NCBI GenBank assembly: GCA_037389465.1
Contig: JAZARR010000074.1
Span: 1,178,001 to 1,242,000 of the forward strand
Length of the DNA: 64,000 bases
Direction of reading: 5' to 3'
From: Baylisascaris procyonis
Taxonomy: Eukaryota; Nematoda; Chromadorea; Rhabditida; Ascarididae
Part shown: positions 24,661 to 35,812 of the stretch, one piece after another
Layout: the number at the start of each line of letters is the position of its first letter
Numbering within the stretch: position 1 is the stretch's first letter
Program-made: the position numbers and the translations under genes
The notes under the pieces: generated by a model
What the model saw: the letters and a program-made list of their open reading frames with translations, nothing else
Databases searched by the model: none
What the model was told of the DNA's origin: nothing

Positions 24661-26389
24661 CCAACAAGACATCATATACTTATTCATCGTTTGATGAATA
24701 ATGAGGTGAATCGCAACAAACACTCGTTCCCTCTAGGAATTATTTTGCTGGAAAGCGAGTATCTCAGTCTTTAAAAAAAAGCTCAACGAGGGATTCTGTT
24801 ATTTTATGACAATTGTTAAAGGCGATGGAACTGCTTAAGTGCTGGCGCTTTTTTAATTCGCAAATACACAGCTGTAAGCTATATCCAAATCATAGAGTAA
24901 TGTGTCTAAATCGAATACCTACAATTCCAGTAGATATTAAAGTCAAGTTGAAATCGAATCACCCCAAGTTTTTCGTTTTTTGAGGCCAAATGAAAGCGTC
25001 ATGTTGTCGGATACAACAATGGACGACATCGATTCAAAGCTAATGAATAAGTGGACGCGGCTGGCCAATTTGGAGAACGACTGCACCATATCCCGCTTCG
25101 CATGTATCCTTCGTAACCAATTACAGTGAAAAGCTACATAAATTAATATCAATAATTCCTTAATATGTGTTACATTCATTGCGAATTTGTGTTCTCGTGT
25201 GGATTTGTGCATTTTGTAAGTGTGTTATGAACCACAGAAAGATATTCTCATTGTCGTTGTTGGTAACTTTGCTGACTTCTGCAACAAACATTTACTGGTG
25301 TAATCTTGCAAATGGTATAATATAATAGACGATAGTGCTATTGCTAGATGAATGAGCAAACAGACATTCGACATACTTATCCATTGATTCGACTGCATTC
25401 GGTCGACTTAAGCAGTTGAGAAATTTTGACATCAACAAGTTTCGTTCGTAGGTTGATCATCGTGCTGATTCTCTCAGGACAAGAGATTAGTGTTCTCACA
25501 TAAAGTGGTCTTGTGTAGAAGTGGAGTCTTAGAAAGGCAGGTTTAACGAACATCGTTTTGGGTTCTATCTTTATTATTATTTGTTGGAGTTCGTTTCAGA
25601 CTATTAAGCACCTCTCAGAAAATACATTGCAACTGACGATTCCATCGAAATTGGGCATTTATGCTCCGACAGGTGTAGTTGTAACTTCCTGGCAATTTGC
25701 AGCCATGTCGTGTCACTTTAGTCTTAATGAATTGCACCCTTCAGTGATTTAATTTTCCTCATTCGATTGCAGCTTTCAAGTAAAACATTTGCCAACGATT
25801 ATTTGATAGCATTCGAGGAAAAGCTTGAATTTCTTGTTCTTCTTTTAGGCTGAAAGTGACAGAAGCAATATTTATGAGTAAACTCAGCACAGATCATCAC
25901 GTCAGATAGTCTAGTGTTTGAGACCAAAAGTCAATGCGAATATCGATGAACAACGGGTGAACTCGGTAGTCACGATAATTACCAAAAGGGATTCCGTCAT
26001 TCATCGGGCCATTTTTTATTCATTCATTTCAAGCTCTCTGAGTGGGAAAATTACAAAAGTATATGAGCATGAACAGTAACAGTTGAAGAACGTTGTTAAA
26101 GCTTTAGCTCAGACGAATAGACAATTGATGAATGTATCAATGCCATTTTGCAGGAAACAAAATTTTGGGCACGATCATGAAATAGACAATAAATTTTGAG
26201 CACGTCAACAGAATGCTTGGCACAGCCACAGTTTTAATACAAACATCACTAAGATATACGAGGTACTAATTAAGACCTTGCTTGTGGGACACCACTACGA
26301 ATTGAGTATGGAGCCGAGTAACTATCTCTATTTCTTACTTGAAAATTTTGCCCACATAGGAAGGTTCTAATTTACTTTAGAAAGGGATC

Positions 26390-26640
26390 GACGACGCCAT
26401 AATTCTTCAAATACAGGAGCAGCCACATCAAAGGTCTTAGCATAATATAAATATACAACTTCGGTTCGAAATGTCATATTTAAAACGTCGCCTAAGCACG
26501 AAGTAAGTTCCCGCAGTGTGGACCGGGCAAGGACGAAAACGAACTCGGCGGAATACAGAAGGCCATTTAAGAGAAGACGATCGATTACTCTATGTCCGAT
26601 GATCATTAAAAAAATCTTGTAAAACGAGGAGGTCAGACAA
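26390..26640 (-). pseudogene. CR1/jockey-like LINE reverse transcriptase relic
   Basis: Within a 112-codon ORF, residues from about 24 on follow the RT pattern LTSSFYKIF...VIDRLLLNGLL, then an S/T-rich stretch, then YLYYAKTFDVA. These correspond to the LTS...K..E, the helix before motif A and the D(F/Y)xKAFD motif of CR1-type LINEs. The catalytic aspartate position is changed and no FADD block follows, so it is an inactive fragment. Confidence 0.65.
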
Positions 26641-27360
26641 ATTTGATGATGACTTTTGTTGGGATGACAAATAATCACCTTAACAAAGGTAAAACAAGTG
26701 TACAATTAGAAGAATGTAAATCTATGAATAAGGGAGGGTGCATCGGAAAATTTTATTAAACGGCAATAACGTTGCTTTTGCGGTACATTTTAGAAGCAGT
26801 GATCGGATACCGTCTGGTTTGAGTAAAACCTTGTTAGTGAGTTCACAAATTGCCTTTAGAATTGAGCCATCACTTATATCAACGAAATGCAAATGTTATT
26901 GCATCATACACAAAAAACCGGCAGCACATTGCCATTTCCAATTAAAACACGTGAAATAATCTGCAAGCATCTTGCTGTCCAAAAAAGACAAAATTACTTG
27001 GACAGCTGGAGTGCAGTTGGACTGCTTTGGGCAGCGGGAATGAGTTGGACGGCCGGAGTACATTGGGCAATCGAAGTGCCGTGGGGCAGCGGGAATGAAC
27101 TGAGTAGCAGGAGTGGCCTTGAAATTGTGGTGACGGCTCTTTTATTCGTTCACCCAACGATTCACTTTCACGTGAACTTCTTGCTACAGTTTCATCTGCT
27201 GTTGTCGTTAACCCTGCTGTTCCCACCGTGTTAGCATTCCTTTGGGGATGTTCTTCTTGCCACTGCGATTCGAGACGTCAATAGGATCGGAAAAGAATGC
27301 AAGGCCTCTGCTCCGTGTGATCGATGTTCCCTTGTGTTTACATCGAGCGAGCTCAACAAT

Positions 27361-27434
27361 TTCTGCAGTGACGATTTTCTTCATAATCCATTCTTCATAA
27401 CATTTGAAGGGATATATTTAGGCTCGCGATTCCG
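27361..27434. repeat. Dispersed direct repeat, copy 1
   Basis: About 74 bp sharing TTTGAAGGGATATATTTAGG and TCTGCAG ends with 28460-28529 in the same orientation, with a few substitutions and a small indel. Confidence 0.8.
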
Positions 27435-27824
27435 CGATATTCCGGCCTGGAAGAAAGGTCCGAGAGACATAGAAATGGCTTCGGGACGAATCACAACGAG
27501 CTGGTAAAGGCCATATTCCTTTCGAAAATATACTTAGATGCAGAAGACTTGCGGCGTAGGACTTGTTGGCATGAAATCCCGAGGCGTTACTTGACGACGA
27601 CCATATCGCTTACATTCACAGCTGCGGCCAAAGTAGTACATGGTAACTAATACAATTGCATCAGTCAACGTTGCATGTTAATTAAATCAAATATTGACTG
27701 CAAAAAAGCAGCGTGATAAAATGCTCCAGCATAATAAAAATCCGAGTAAACAAACACAAACAAGAAGAAACTTAACAAACATAAAAGCACCAACTTTAGC
27801 AAAAAAAGCACTAAAGAAACAAAG

Positions 27825-27920
27825 TACATAATGCGAAAAACGAAAATTCTTCATGTAATACATAATGCAAATTCTGTACTCTTCAATACATAATGCGAAA
27901 AAGTGCAAACTCTTCATCCT
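27825..27920. repeat. Irregular tandem repeat, three copies
   Basis: TACATAATGC recurs at 27825, 27859 and 27887, followed by similar CTCTTCA-containing tails; unit 28-34 bp. Confidence 0.7.
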
Positions 27921-28057
27921 TGAAACAAAGCAAAAAGTTCGCATTGAGTTGAGATCATTCCGTTGAAGTGGAATGATCCGCAACACGTGGTTCTGGAATA
28001 CGTTTTCCAGGTATTTTTGAGGGTCGAAATTTCACCATAGGTATTTCCCAGAAATTC

Positions 28058-28477
28058 TCATTGATTTGGTCTTCCCTTTTTTAAATGAATTTGACTGTAG
28101 GTTTCAAGGGCATTGAAGTCTTGTTCGTTGTTTCTTATTGATTCTGACCGTGTTGCGCTGTTGGCTTTTACTGCTGGCCGACCTTTGCGGGAAAGTTTTC
28201 GATAGATGCAAGGTAACTGGCTATACCAGCACAGTCTAACGGTTACGATGTGGCCAAGGAGGGAGATGATTAAGACGATGCCCATTTTCCAATGGTATAA
28301 TATTTCTTCTATCTCCGACTCGATGGCTACTGCTGTTTTGCCGAGATTTCGTTCAATATCAATGATTGCCTCTTCGCCGTCATCGCGAACATGATCAAAT
28401 ATATCGTGTTTTCTGGAGCGGGAGGTTATGTCTTTTGATTCCACGCTTCCGAGGGTTTTTTCTGCAGCTACGATTTT
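28058..28477 (-). CDS. Orphan ORF with one membrane segment and basic tail
   Basis: About 139 open codons with no in-frame ATG near the start, so probably a 3'-terminal exon or a remnant. The N-terminal 65 residues are acidic and charged. A hydrophobic helix (GIVLIISLLGHIVTV) follows, then a cytoplasm-like basic tail (RKLSRKGR) ending at TGA 28058. An acceptor-like CTGCAG lies near its start. The layout resembles the C-terminus of a type I membrane protein or of an envelope-like gene in an LTR element, but no diagnostic motif is seen and no partner domains are adjacent. Confidence 0.35.
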   Translation of the reverse strand, partial: KIVAAEKTLGSVESKDITSRSRKHDIFDHVRDDGEEAIIDIERNLGKTAVAIESEIEEILYHWKMGIVLIISLLGHIVTVRLCWYSQLPCIYRKLSRKGRPAVKANSATRSESIRNNEQDFNALETYSQIHLKKGRPNQ

Positions 28478-28529
28478 CTAATTCATTTTCCATAATATTT
28501 GAAGGGATATATTTAGGCTCGCGATTCCG
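28460..28529. repeat. Dispersed direct repeat, copy 2
   Basis: Partner of 27361-27434. It overlaps the 5' end of the one-TM orphan ORF, suggesting that ORF and copy 1 derive from the same repeated unit. Confidence 0.8.
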
Positions 28530-28722
28530 ACACAGTTACATTGCAGCTTGTTTACGGTGACTGCAGAGTGATCCAAACTGTTTTTTGAGGCGCATACCAC
28601 ATAGCGTCTCACCAGTTTACTGTTAACGTATTTGTAAAATGGTTCACCTTTTTGCAGCGTATCACACGTCTTTCATGCTTTCTAACAAGTTTACTCACTG
28701 GATTAAGTGATCTCTGAACATT

Positions 28723-28784
28723 GATAAAAAGTATTAAATCTAGCCGGCTTGTGGATAAAAAGTATTAAATCTAGCCGGCTTGTG
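28723..28784. repeat. Perfect 31-bp tandem duplication
   Basis: The unit starting GATAAAAAGTATTAAATCTA occurs at 28723-28753 and again, identically, at 28754-28784, implying a very recent duplication. Confidence 0.95.
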
Positions 28785-29003
28785 ACGTTCAAACCGCAAG
28801 AAATGTTTTTTTGCCACTAAGCGGTGGATGTACTTTGGAAGTCATATGGTCTGGGCAACCTCTTTCTGTGCGCAGACCTCAGCAACTTAATGCAAAAGGC
28901 TTTAAAAAAAGCTCATGCATCTCGTCGGTCCCGGGTGAGCCTTCTAGTTACTGAGTTCAATTATGCAAATGTAGTATAGCGTTAGCCTTTTCCTACTTGT
29001 ACT

Positions 29004-29213
29004 TTATAATATCTCTCTCGCTTCCCCATATAGGTTTTCCAACATAAATTTCAATTTCAAAAGTAAGCTTGCATAATCGCTAGCTGAGAAGTCTTCTGAT
29101 GCGAAAACATTGCGAATAAAGGATAAATCGTTTGCCAAAGCCGAATCAAGAGTAATGTTCCCATGCTTGGAATATTCGACGACGTTAATGAGAGTGGCAT
29201 TGATAGTGTTCAT
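29004..29213 (-). CDS. Tentative orphan ORF (69 aa)
   Basis: ATG sits 3 nt after an acceptor-like CATCCCAG. The protein is helical and mildly acidic (NDLSFIRNVFASEDFSASDY...LLLKLKFMLENLYGEAREIL) and reads like coding sequence. No signal peptide, domain or poly(A) signal is evident. Confidence 0.28.
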   Translation of the reverse strand: MNTINATLINVVEYSKHGNITLDSALANDLSFIRNVFASEDFSASDYASLLLKLKFMLENLYGEAREIL

Positions 29214-32200
29214 TTACTGGGATGAGTGAATCGGGTGTTCAAGGAGACAGTCATGTTCCCGAAATAACCATAATACACAACTGTGTTGGAGTTTGCAAAA
29301 CCTTTAGTTTCGGAAATTTGACGACCATACTGCGTCTATTGAAATAAATGCAAGAAAAGAGACAGTGTTGGGTTGAGATTGTTCGTTGGCACCTATCGGG
29401 AAAGTCCACCGTAGTCAAGCGAGAACGAAAGGGTATTTAAGGTGAACGTTTTGTTTTGAAGCGGAGCACATTTACTTTGCCATGCATCTACTCCAAGCTT
29501 CAAGAGCTGCTGGATGACTGATGCAAGAAGTTTGCGTAGTTTTCATTGGTGGACACCACAGGTTTTTGCCTCAACCGATGTTTGCTTGCGAAGCATGAAC
29601 CGATCAATAACACACTACTTATGAATAACACTATCAGTTCTCGGATTACACTTCCATCTTCTCAGAGAATTCGTAAAGGAGATGCTTTGGGTGAGAATGG
29701 CGAAAGAAAACATTCTTAAAGTGTGGCGAGTTTCTCAGTTGTCTAGCACGCTTCAAAACCTGCGCAGCATCATGAACGTTACGGAAAATCACCTGTGTAG
29801 GCGACGTTTGTTCTTAAATGTGATACTGTCGGCAAGGACGTGATCTCGACCAATATGAGCAGTAGTCACTTCGACTCCGAAGAGCATTACGGCCGCTATC
29901 ACATTTCCTCCTCATTAGCGGCTAAAAAGGGGTGCCGACTGGCTAGTAGCGATTTCTGTCATCACTATAAAGTAGTTTCTGACATCCTGTCGAATAGTGA
30001 TTGTTGCATCATAAGAGTTTGTTCTTGCATTGTAGCCATCTACTTCAAGTACGGTTTCACGGTCGACTAAACCAACGGCTCAACCAATGGCCAGTTATTC
30101 GAAAACAAATTATTGTTATGTGTTTAAATAGGCAATAACTCGGTAAGCAGGTGTTACAAGAAGCACCATGTTTAACAATGACTTATATATGTATGGGTTT
30201 AAGGATTCCAAATAAATTTGAATATTCAAATACTTCAGCAATTTATTTGTTCTTTCTTGCTCTCAAAACGATAACACATGTACCTTTTCTCTAACACGTA
30301 GGCAGAATTAACAAGGCTGTAAAATTTCGAAGATTTCGAGCATCTAGATGCCCTTGAATACTTAAAAAAGCACTCTCAATTCGATTCACTTTGACTGCCG
30401 TTCTCTCGCGGATGCATGCTAAATATTCACCTTTAATGTCTGCTGTTTTGTTGGTGCATCACGAAAAATGAAATGTAATTCGAAATGGACAACATTCAAT
30501 TTATTTTGATGGTCATTTGTGAATAAAATCTAAAAAAAAGTTCATTATCGATTGTTGAGTTTCACGGCGGCCATTCATTCGGCTTGCCTCATTTGAGCAA
30601 TGCTGTGTTCCAAATTGCTCAATTCACTATCATTGGACGGTTATCTCTGAAAATCACTCATCACTAGTTGTTATCAGTTCAAACGACCTTAATGAAACGC
30701 TTATTTACTCATATTTTAACGAACTACATATTGGTATTATTGTTTAACTGTTTGTCCACTTCGACGAATAAGTGCCGATTATTGTAAAATTTGAAGAAGC
30801 AATTAATTAACCGCAGCAATTTTATAGTAAAGAAATCCTCTAAAAGCGTTATTAGCCATATGAACAAGGATATGCGGAAATGTTGATGTTAACGTGAATA
30901 ATAACAATAATAATGGAAAATCTCAAATATATCCGCTTTATCGATAATCATTAGTGATGAGAATGTCACGTCAATTGTTGCCTCCAAAGATCTTTTGCAT
31001 ATATTTAATAGTGATGTTTGATCGCATCGATGAATTGCATCAATTGAAGTATTAGGAAAGTGTGTCCTATTGCACATACCGAATGAAACTACAAAGGCCT
31101 ATTCGAATGCCTTCTTGCACATTATGCAAACGCCGACCATAAAACAGTACAATTCGTTGGTGTTCATTTCGGTATGCGGAATTCATCTTTCCGAATTTTC
31201 ATTACATTACTTTCCGTCATTGATATAAGCGCAATCGAAAGCTTCAGCCTGTGGGAACTGATCCTCCCTAACAATTTTTTTTGTGCAAATTGATGACAAA
31301 ATGACAAATTCATGACCTCCATAAGCACTTTTAATTAATATTCCTGTTTTCTACTGCAAAAATGCATCATTATATTATTGTTCTCATAATGAAAGCACTA
31401 TTATTTGGCAATAAAAGTTGTGCAAATTTTTTTACCGTTGATTATATCCGTTCTTTCACCACATTGGAAATACAACAGCTTTCGATTTGTTGTGTTTATT
31501 TACTATAAGATTGCGATCGAAATCATTCAAAACTCGTATAATTTTTATCAATTGTGTTGTTTGAGGATCAATACTTAGTTGGAATTTTATTGTGCAATGA
31601 GTTTTGATGAGGACAGAATGAATAATTTGAAGAAAATGATCGCTTAAAAGTTGTATCCTTCAAGACTCATAGCATTCGTTCATTTGGAGAAATTTTTAAT
31701 CTTTGAATTTCGATGCCGACATCAACAACAAATAGACACCCACAAACAACATAATGGCTTCGTTTAATGCGTCATATACGGCACTCCGTGAAGATTGCCT
31801 GGTTTCGCCTACATCATAAAAATACACTTCATGATGATCATATGGCTTCATTCATAGTACGACATGAGGGTATATAATATGAGTGCCTTCGCTCTACCAC
31901 ATCAAATTTAGAAACTTATTCCCCTTTTTAATTATTATAAATATAACAAAAAATTTTGAGTCAATTTTTCGTTATATCTCACCGAATATGAATCAAAAGC
32001 GACTTTCATAATGAAAATCTCCGAACTTCATGGGAAAACATATTGTCAAAATTTCTATCATTGCTGATGACTTCCCCACTTATTTAATTTTTCATTTGCA
32101 CGGTTATAGTAGTATTTGTTGAGAGAATGAATGCAAATTGGGTAACATAAATGAATTTTTCCCACGGATGATTAAAAAATTTCACCTTTTATCCATTATT

Positions 32201-32930
32201 TGCGTCATCTGGAAATGCGGTCACGAATAGCATCAAAATTCCTCTCGTTTGAAATTTTCTTTACCTAAATATTGTATGGAAATCAAAATTTCTTCCTCAA
32301 ATACAAATTACTTTTCCTGAAAATCTCAAAAATTCTTTAGACTCATTCAAACACGATGTACTGCAAGAAAATATTCGCTAGTATGAGATCAACCAATTTT
32401 TTTTCTTCCAATTCTTTTCAGTTGTTCATTGCAATATGTGATGTGGTCATGCAATAGGTTAACTGAATGCATTATTACATTGCATATAAAGGTTGATTGC
32501 GTTTCTGAGTAATTCACTTCTCTCGAGAGTTAGTTGCTTTTTATGAAATCCACTTAAGTTTCAATAAAATTTGAATTTATTAGGAGTAGTATCAGTTATA
32601 TTTTATTGTCAAAATCTAGACAATCACTGATTAATATTTTAGCACATCATAGATTCAGCCTCTATGATGTCATCATTGAGTGGAACAATAGTCGATAATT
32701 TCTTGAATAAATTCCACAGTGAATGGTATTAACGTCACTCACCTAGCCACTAAAGAGCACACTTCATAGCGAAAATCGTTCATTTACTTACTCAGTTTTC
32801 TTTTTTCAAGCACAATTTCCAATTTAGTTGCATATTCGTTATTCAGTTTATTCATTATTAGTCTTATTTGCTTCGTCGTTATAAATAAAATTTTCATATT
32901 TGTTAGACGATGTTGAAGAGGAAATATTTG
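29214..32930. other. Intergenic stretch, nothing recognised
   Basis: Strongly AT-rich. ORFs are short and unremarkable on both strands. Confidence 0.55.
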
Positions 32931-32950
32931 CAGCATAACGGCTAAACTCT

Positions 32951-33167
32951 ATGAAGCAATTAGTATTATCGACGATAATCACATTCGCTTTATGGGCCAT
33001 CATCACTACGAATGCTTTCACGTTAAATTTTGCACAAATTATGCGAAAAAATTTCGATCCGTAAGTGTTAATTAGAAGATTTGAATTATATGTTTCAAAT
33101 TCATATATTTGATACTCTTGAAATTCTCTTTCTACAATCTCATTTCAGCAGACTTATTTATCGTTAG
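32951..33167 (+). CDS. Candidate two-exon small secreted peptide (42 aa)
   Basis: Exon 1 32951-33060 encodes a textbook signal peptide (MKQLVLSTIITFALWAIITT, cleavage near TNA-FT) and ends GATCC|GTAAGT, a consensus donor. Exon 2 starts at 33149 after CATTTCAG, completes a Pro codon and ends RLIYR-TAG at 33167. The intron is 88 bp. ATG lies 17 nt after an SL-type acceptor (ATATTTGCAG), and a TATAAATA lies about 70 bp upstream. The mature product would be about 20 residues and positively charged. No known family; it could be a neuropeptide, an antimicrobial-type peptide, or exon 1 of a longer gene with other 3' exons. Confidence 0.5.
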
Positions 33168-35700
33168 GCTTTTTTTTTTTGTTAAGTATTAAATATGTCC
33201 AACTTCAAGCAATATTCGTCAATCTTTCAAAATTGTTTCTTTGTTTCCTTTTTTCCTAATACTACATGTTCTTCATTTCCATCCTTCAACCCCCCACAGC
33301 CACATATCACGGCGCAAATGTCATATGCGCATAATTGTTCCCTAGAAATAACATGTTCTTTTGAGTTGTTTGGTTACTGTAAAAAAATTTGAAACTATTT
33401 TAGGCGTAGGGAATGCTGTCAAGTTCATTGTGAAATATCGACAAATTACCCAATGATATTTTACGGTTGAAATTGTTTCATAGTAGAGAAGGTGCAGCAA
33501 AAATGAACGCAAAATTTATTGATAGAGGATATGACAGTAGAAGTCAGTTGGCTGGTTGATTCAGTCATTCATCCTTATAGCGCTGACCTGTCGTTTTTAT
33601 AGGTTTTCATCAACACTTGAAAATGAAAAGAGTGAAAACACGAAACAAAACACTTGGGAAGGAAGAACGATGGACAACGCAGGACAATATATGACATTTA
33701 AGCGCAGCTGTCTTTCATCACGGCTCGCATGTCTTGTATTAGTGCGACGTACTTGATTCTGCCACGACCTCATCGCTTCGATTGTTGTGTTGTTCGTATA
33801 CAGGCTAGTGTCACATTGACACTCAACTTGAGCTTCACCTACACCAATAAGCGAATATATATCGGATTCGTTTCATTAATTTCATGTGTTGTACAACTCA
33901 TTGCAATGAACTTTTTGAGGGTGCCGCAATTTGTGACTTTGTAATGGTCGGTTATGACCAGCTGTCTATCTTCAATTTGAGTGATTATGATCCAAATATG
34001 ATACTTGCAAGTATCAGCGATAATTTCCAATAAAATCTGATCACAAAGCACTTACAACTTTTTTTGTACAGCGCAACTAGACAGGTAAATAGGCAGGTAA
34101 ATAAAGAGCTCATAAACGTTGCTTTTGATAGAGGTAAAACCTTTGCCACAAACTAGTACCCACTCTGCATCCTTCTGCTTATCACCTATCATTTTTGATC
34201 GCTTAGCTGTGTGACTTCTGATGCCCATATAATGCAGTCGGTGAAATTAGTGGTTAACGCTAACATTCACACTAGAACTGTCACCACTTTGGAAGAGATG
34301 GTATAACACGTGTGCATGGTTTGAACAAATTGTGCACTATTTGTTAACTGATGATATTCCGTATGTTTTAATAAAGGTAAGTGGTCCTTAACTTGAATTA
34401 TAGGTACTAATTGGAAGTGTACCACTCATTAAACCCATTACAAAGAAGTAAAGAAAAGAACACGGACCTACAATAATATAACAAAAAATGATACTACGTA
34501 GCATATGGAAAATCAAAAATAAGCAGTAATAATGTGAATAGGAGCAACTTAAAGGAAACGGGAAATTCTGCTGTATTCAGGCAAATCAAAATAAATAAAC
34601 TTTAGAGTGATTACTTGAAATTTAACGTTTCGTTCAATAAACATCGTTGCTTTATTGGATGAATAAATGAAAAATAAACATTTCCATTTCCATTTCTTAA
34701 TTATTATAGTAAATAACCGAATCGATTCATCAAAGCACTCTCATGCATAAACACATTAAAACACTCTATTCAATGATTGCATTTTTTGAGTTCATTTCAA
34801 TAAGTTTATTTTTATAACGATGAATGATTTCGTTATGATGAATTCATATCGAAACAGATCATCTGATAAGCAACAACAATCTGCAATGAACAATCTACAT
34901 TCATTTCTTTATAATGATTGAATGCGAGAAGAATTTTCAATGCAAAACCGAACGTAAAATTTTATGATAGCTTTGACATTAGAAAAAAAAAACTACCAAC
35001 CGATATAGTTTCCAATTTTATAATTCATTTTGCGTTATATTTCTCATACGTTAATCTATGCAGTAATCGATCACCTTCAGGAAGATATTTCCCATTTCGA
35101 AACTTCATGAATGCATTCGTGCATATTCAGATGAAGGAGAATATTTCCCGTAAGTATATGGATGAATATTTCGATGGAGTACATATTTTTCAGAAATTTG
35201 CTTGAGGAGACGTTCATCAAAATGTGAAGATAATAAGCCAAAAAAATATTTCATCCATCAACATAAGCAACTCTGAACATCATACAACAAGCAACAACGA
35301 AATTCGAACACTCAAAACAGCAAAGAAAATTTCGGCAACAAAAAAAAACAACCTCAGTCAGATGCCCAATTAAGCTCATTAAGCCTCTATAGCTTAGTTA
35401 ACCACAAAATCTGAGCGCAACTTTTAAAAAATTTGATAACAGTACAAACTATCTGATTACAATTACGATGCCTAACAAATGTCTCCAAGATGTTGCTCTG
35501 GCTATTGTGCTACGGTTACAAACGTAATTACCAACCTATGATAATTCCTTAGAGACTCCTGAAGAGATTCAATAATCTTTATGGGCCATTCAACGAGATC
35601 CTCCGTCACCAACAGAGTTCGCATACTCAGCCGTTAGAATATCTAATTTATGTCCTCATAAACCACTGCAAAAAGCAATCACTTGTGAAGTGCAGGTTTA
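33168..35700. other. Intergenic stretch, nothing recognised
   Basis: AT-rich. A 96-codon open frame at 34918-35205 plus lacks an ATG at its start and any motif, so it is not called. Confidence 0.5.
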
Positions 35701-35718
35701 TGAAAATTGTATGCTCTA

Positions 35719-35724
35719 TTTATT
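35719..35724 (-). terminator. Poly(A) signal of DDX54
   Basis: AATAAA on the minus strand, about 90 nt downstream of the DDX54 stop codon. Confidence 0.6.
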
Positions 35725-35812
35725 AATAAATCACAATTTTCCACTCCAAATAACTAGTGCTTATTGCCCTCCCTAATAAATGGGCTAACGTAATCGTCGC
35801 GTAGGGGACATA

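Noticed and set aside
26887..27234. 115-aa plus-strand ORF rich in W/G and its proline/serine-rich antisense
   Set aside because: The openness comes from a short irregular repeat (GGCAGCGGGAATGA units); no start context or family.
34918..35205. 96-codon plus-strand open frame
   Set aside because: No ATG at the start, no acceptor in phase, no motif.
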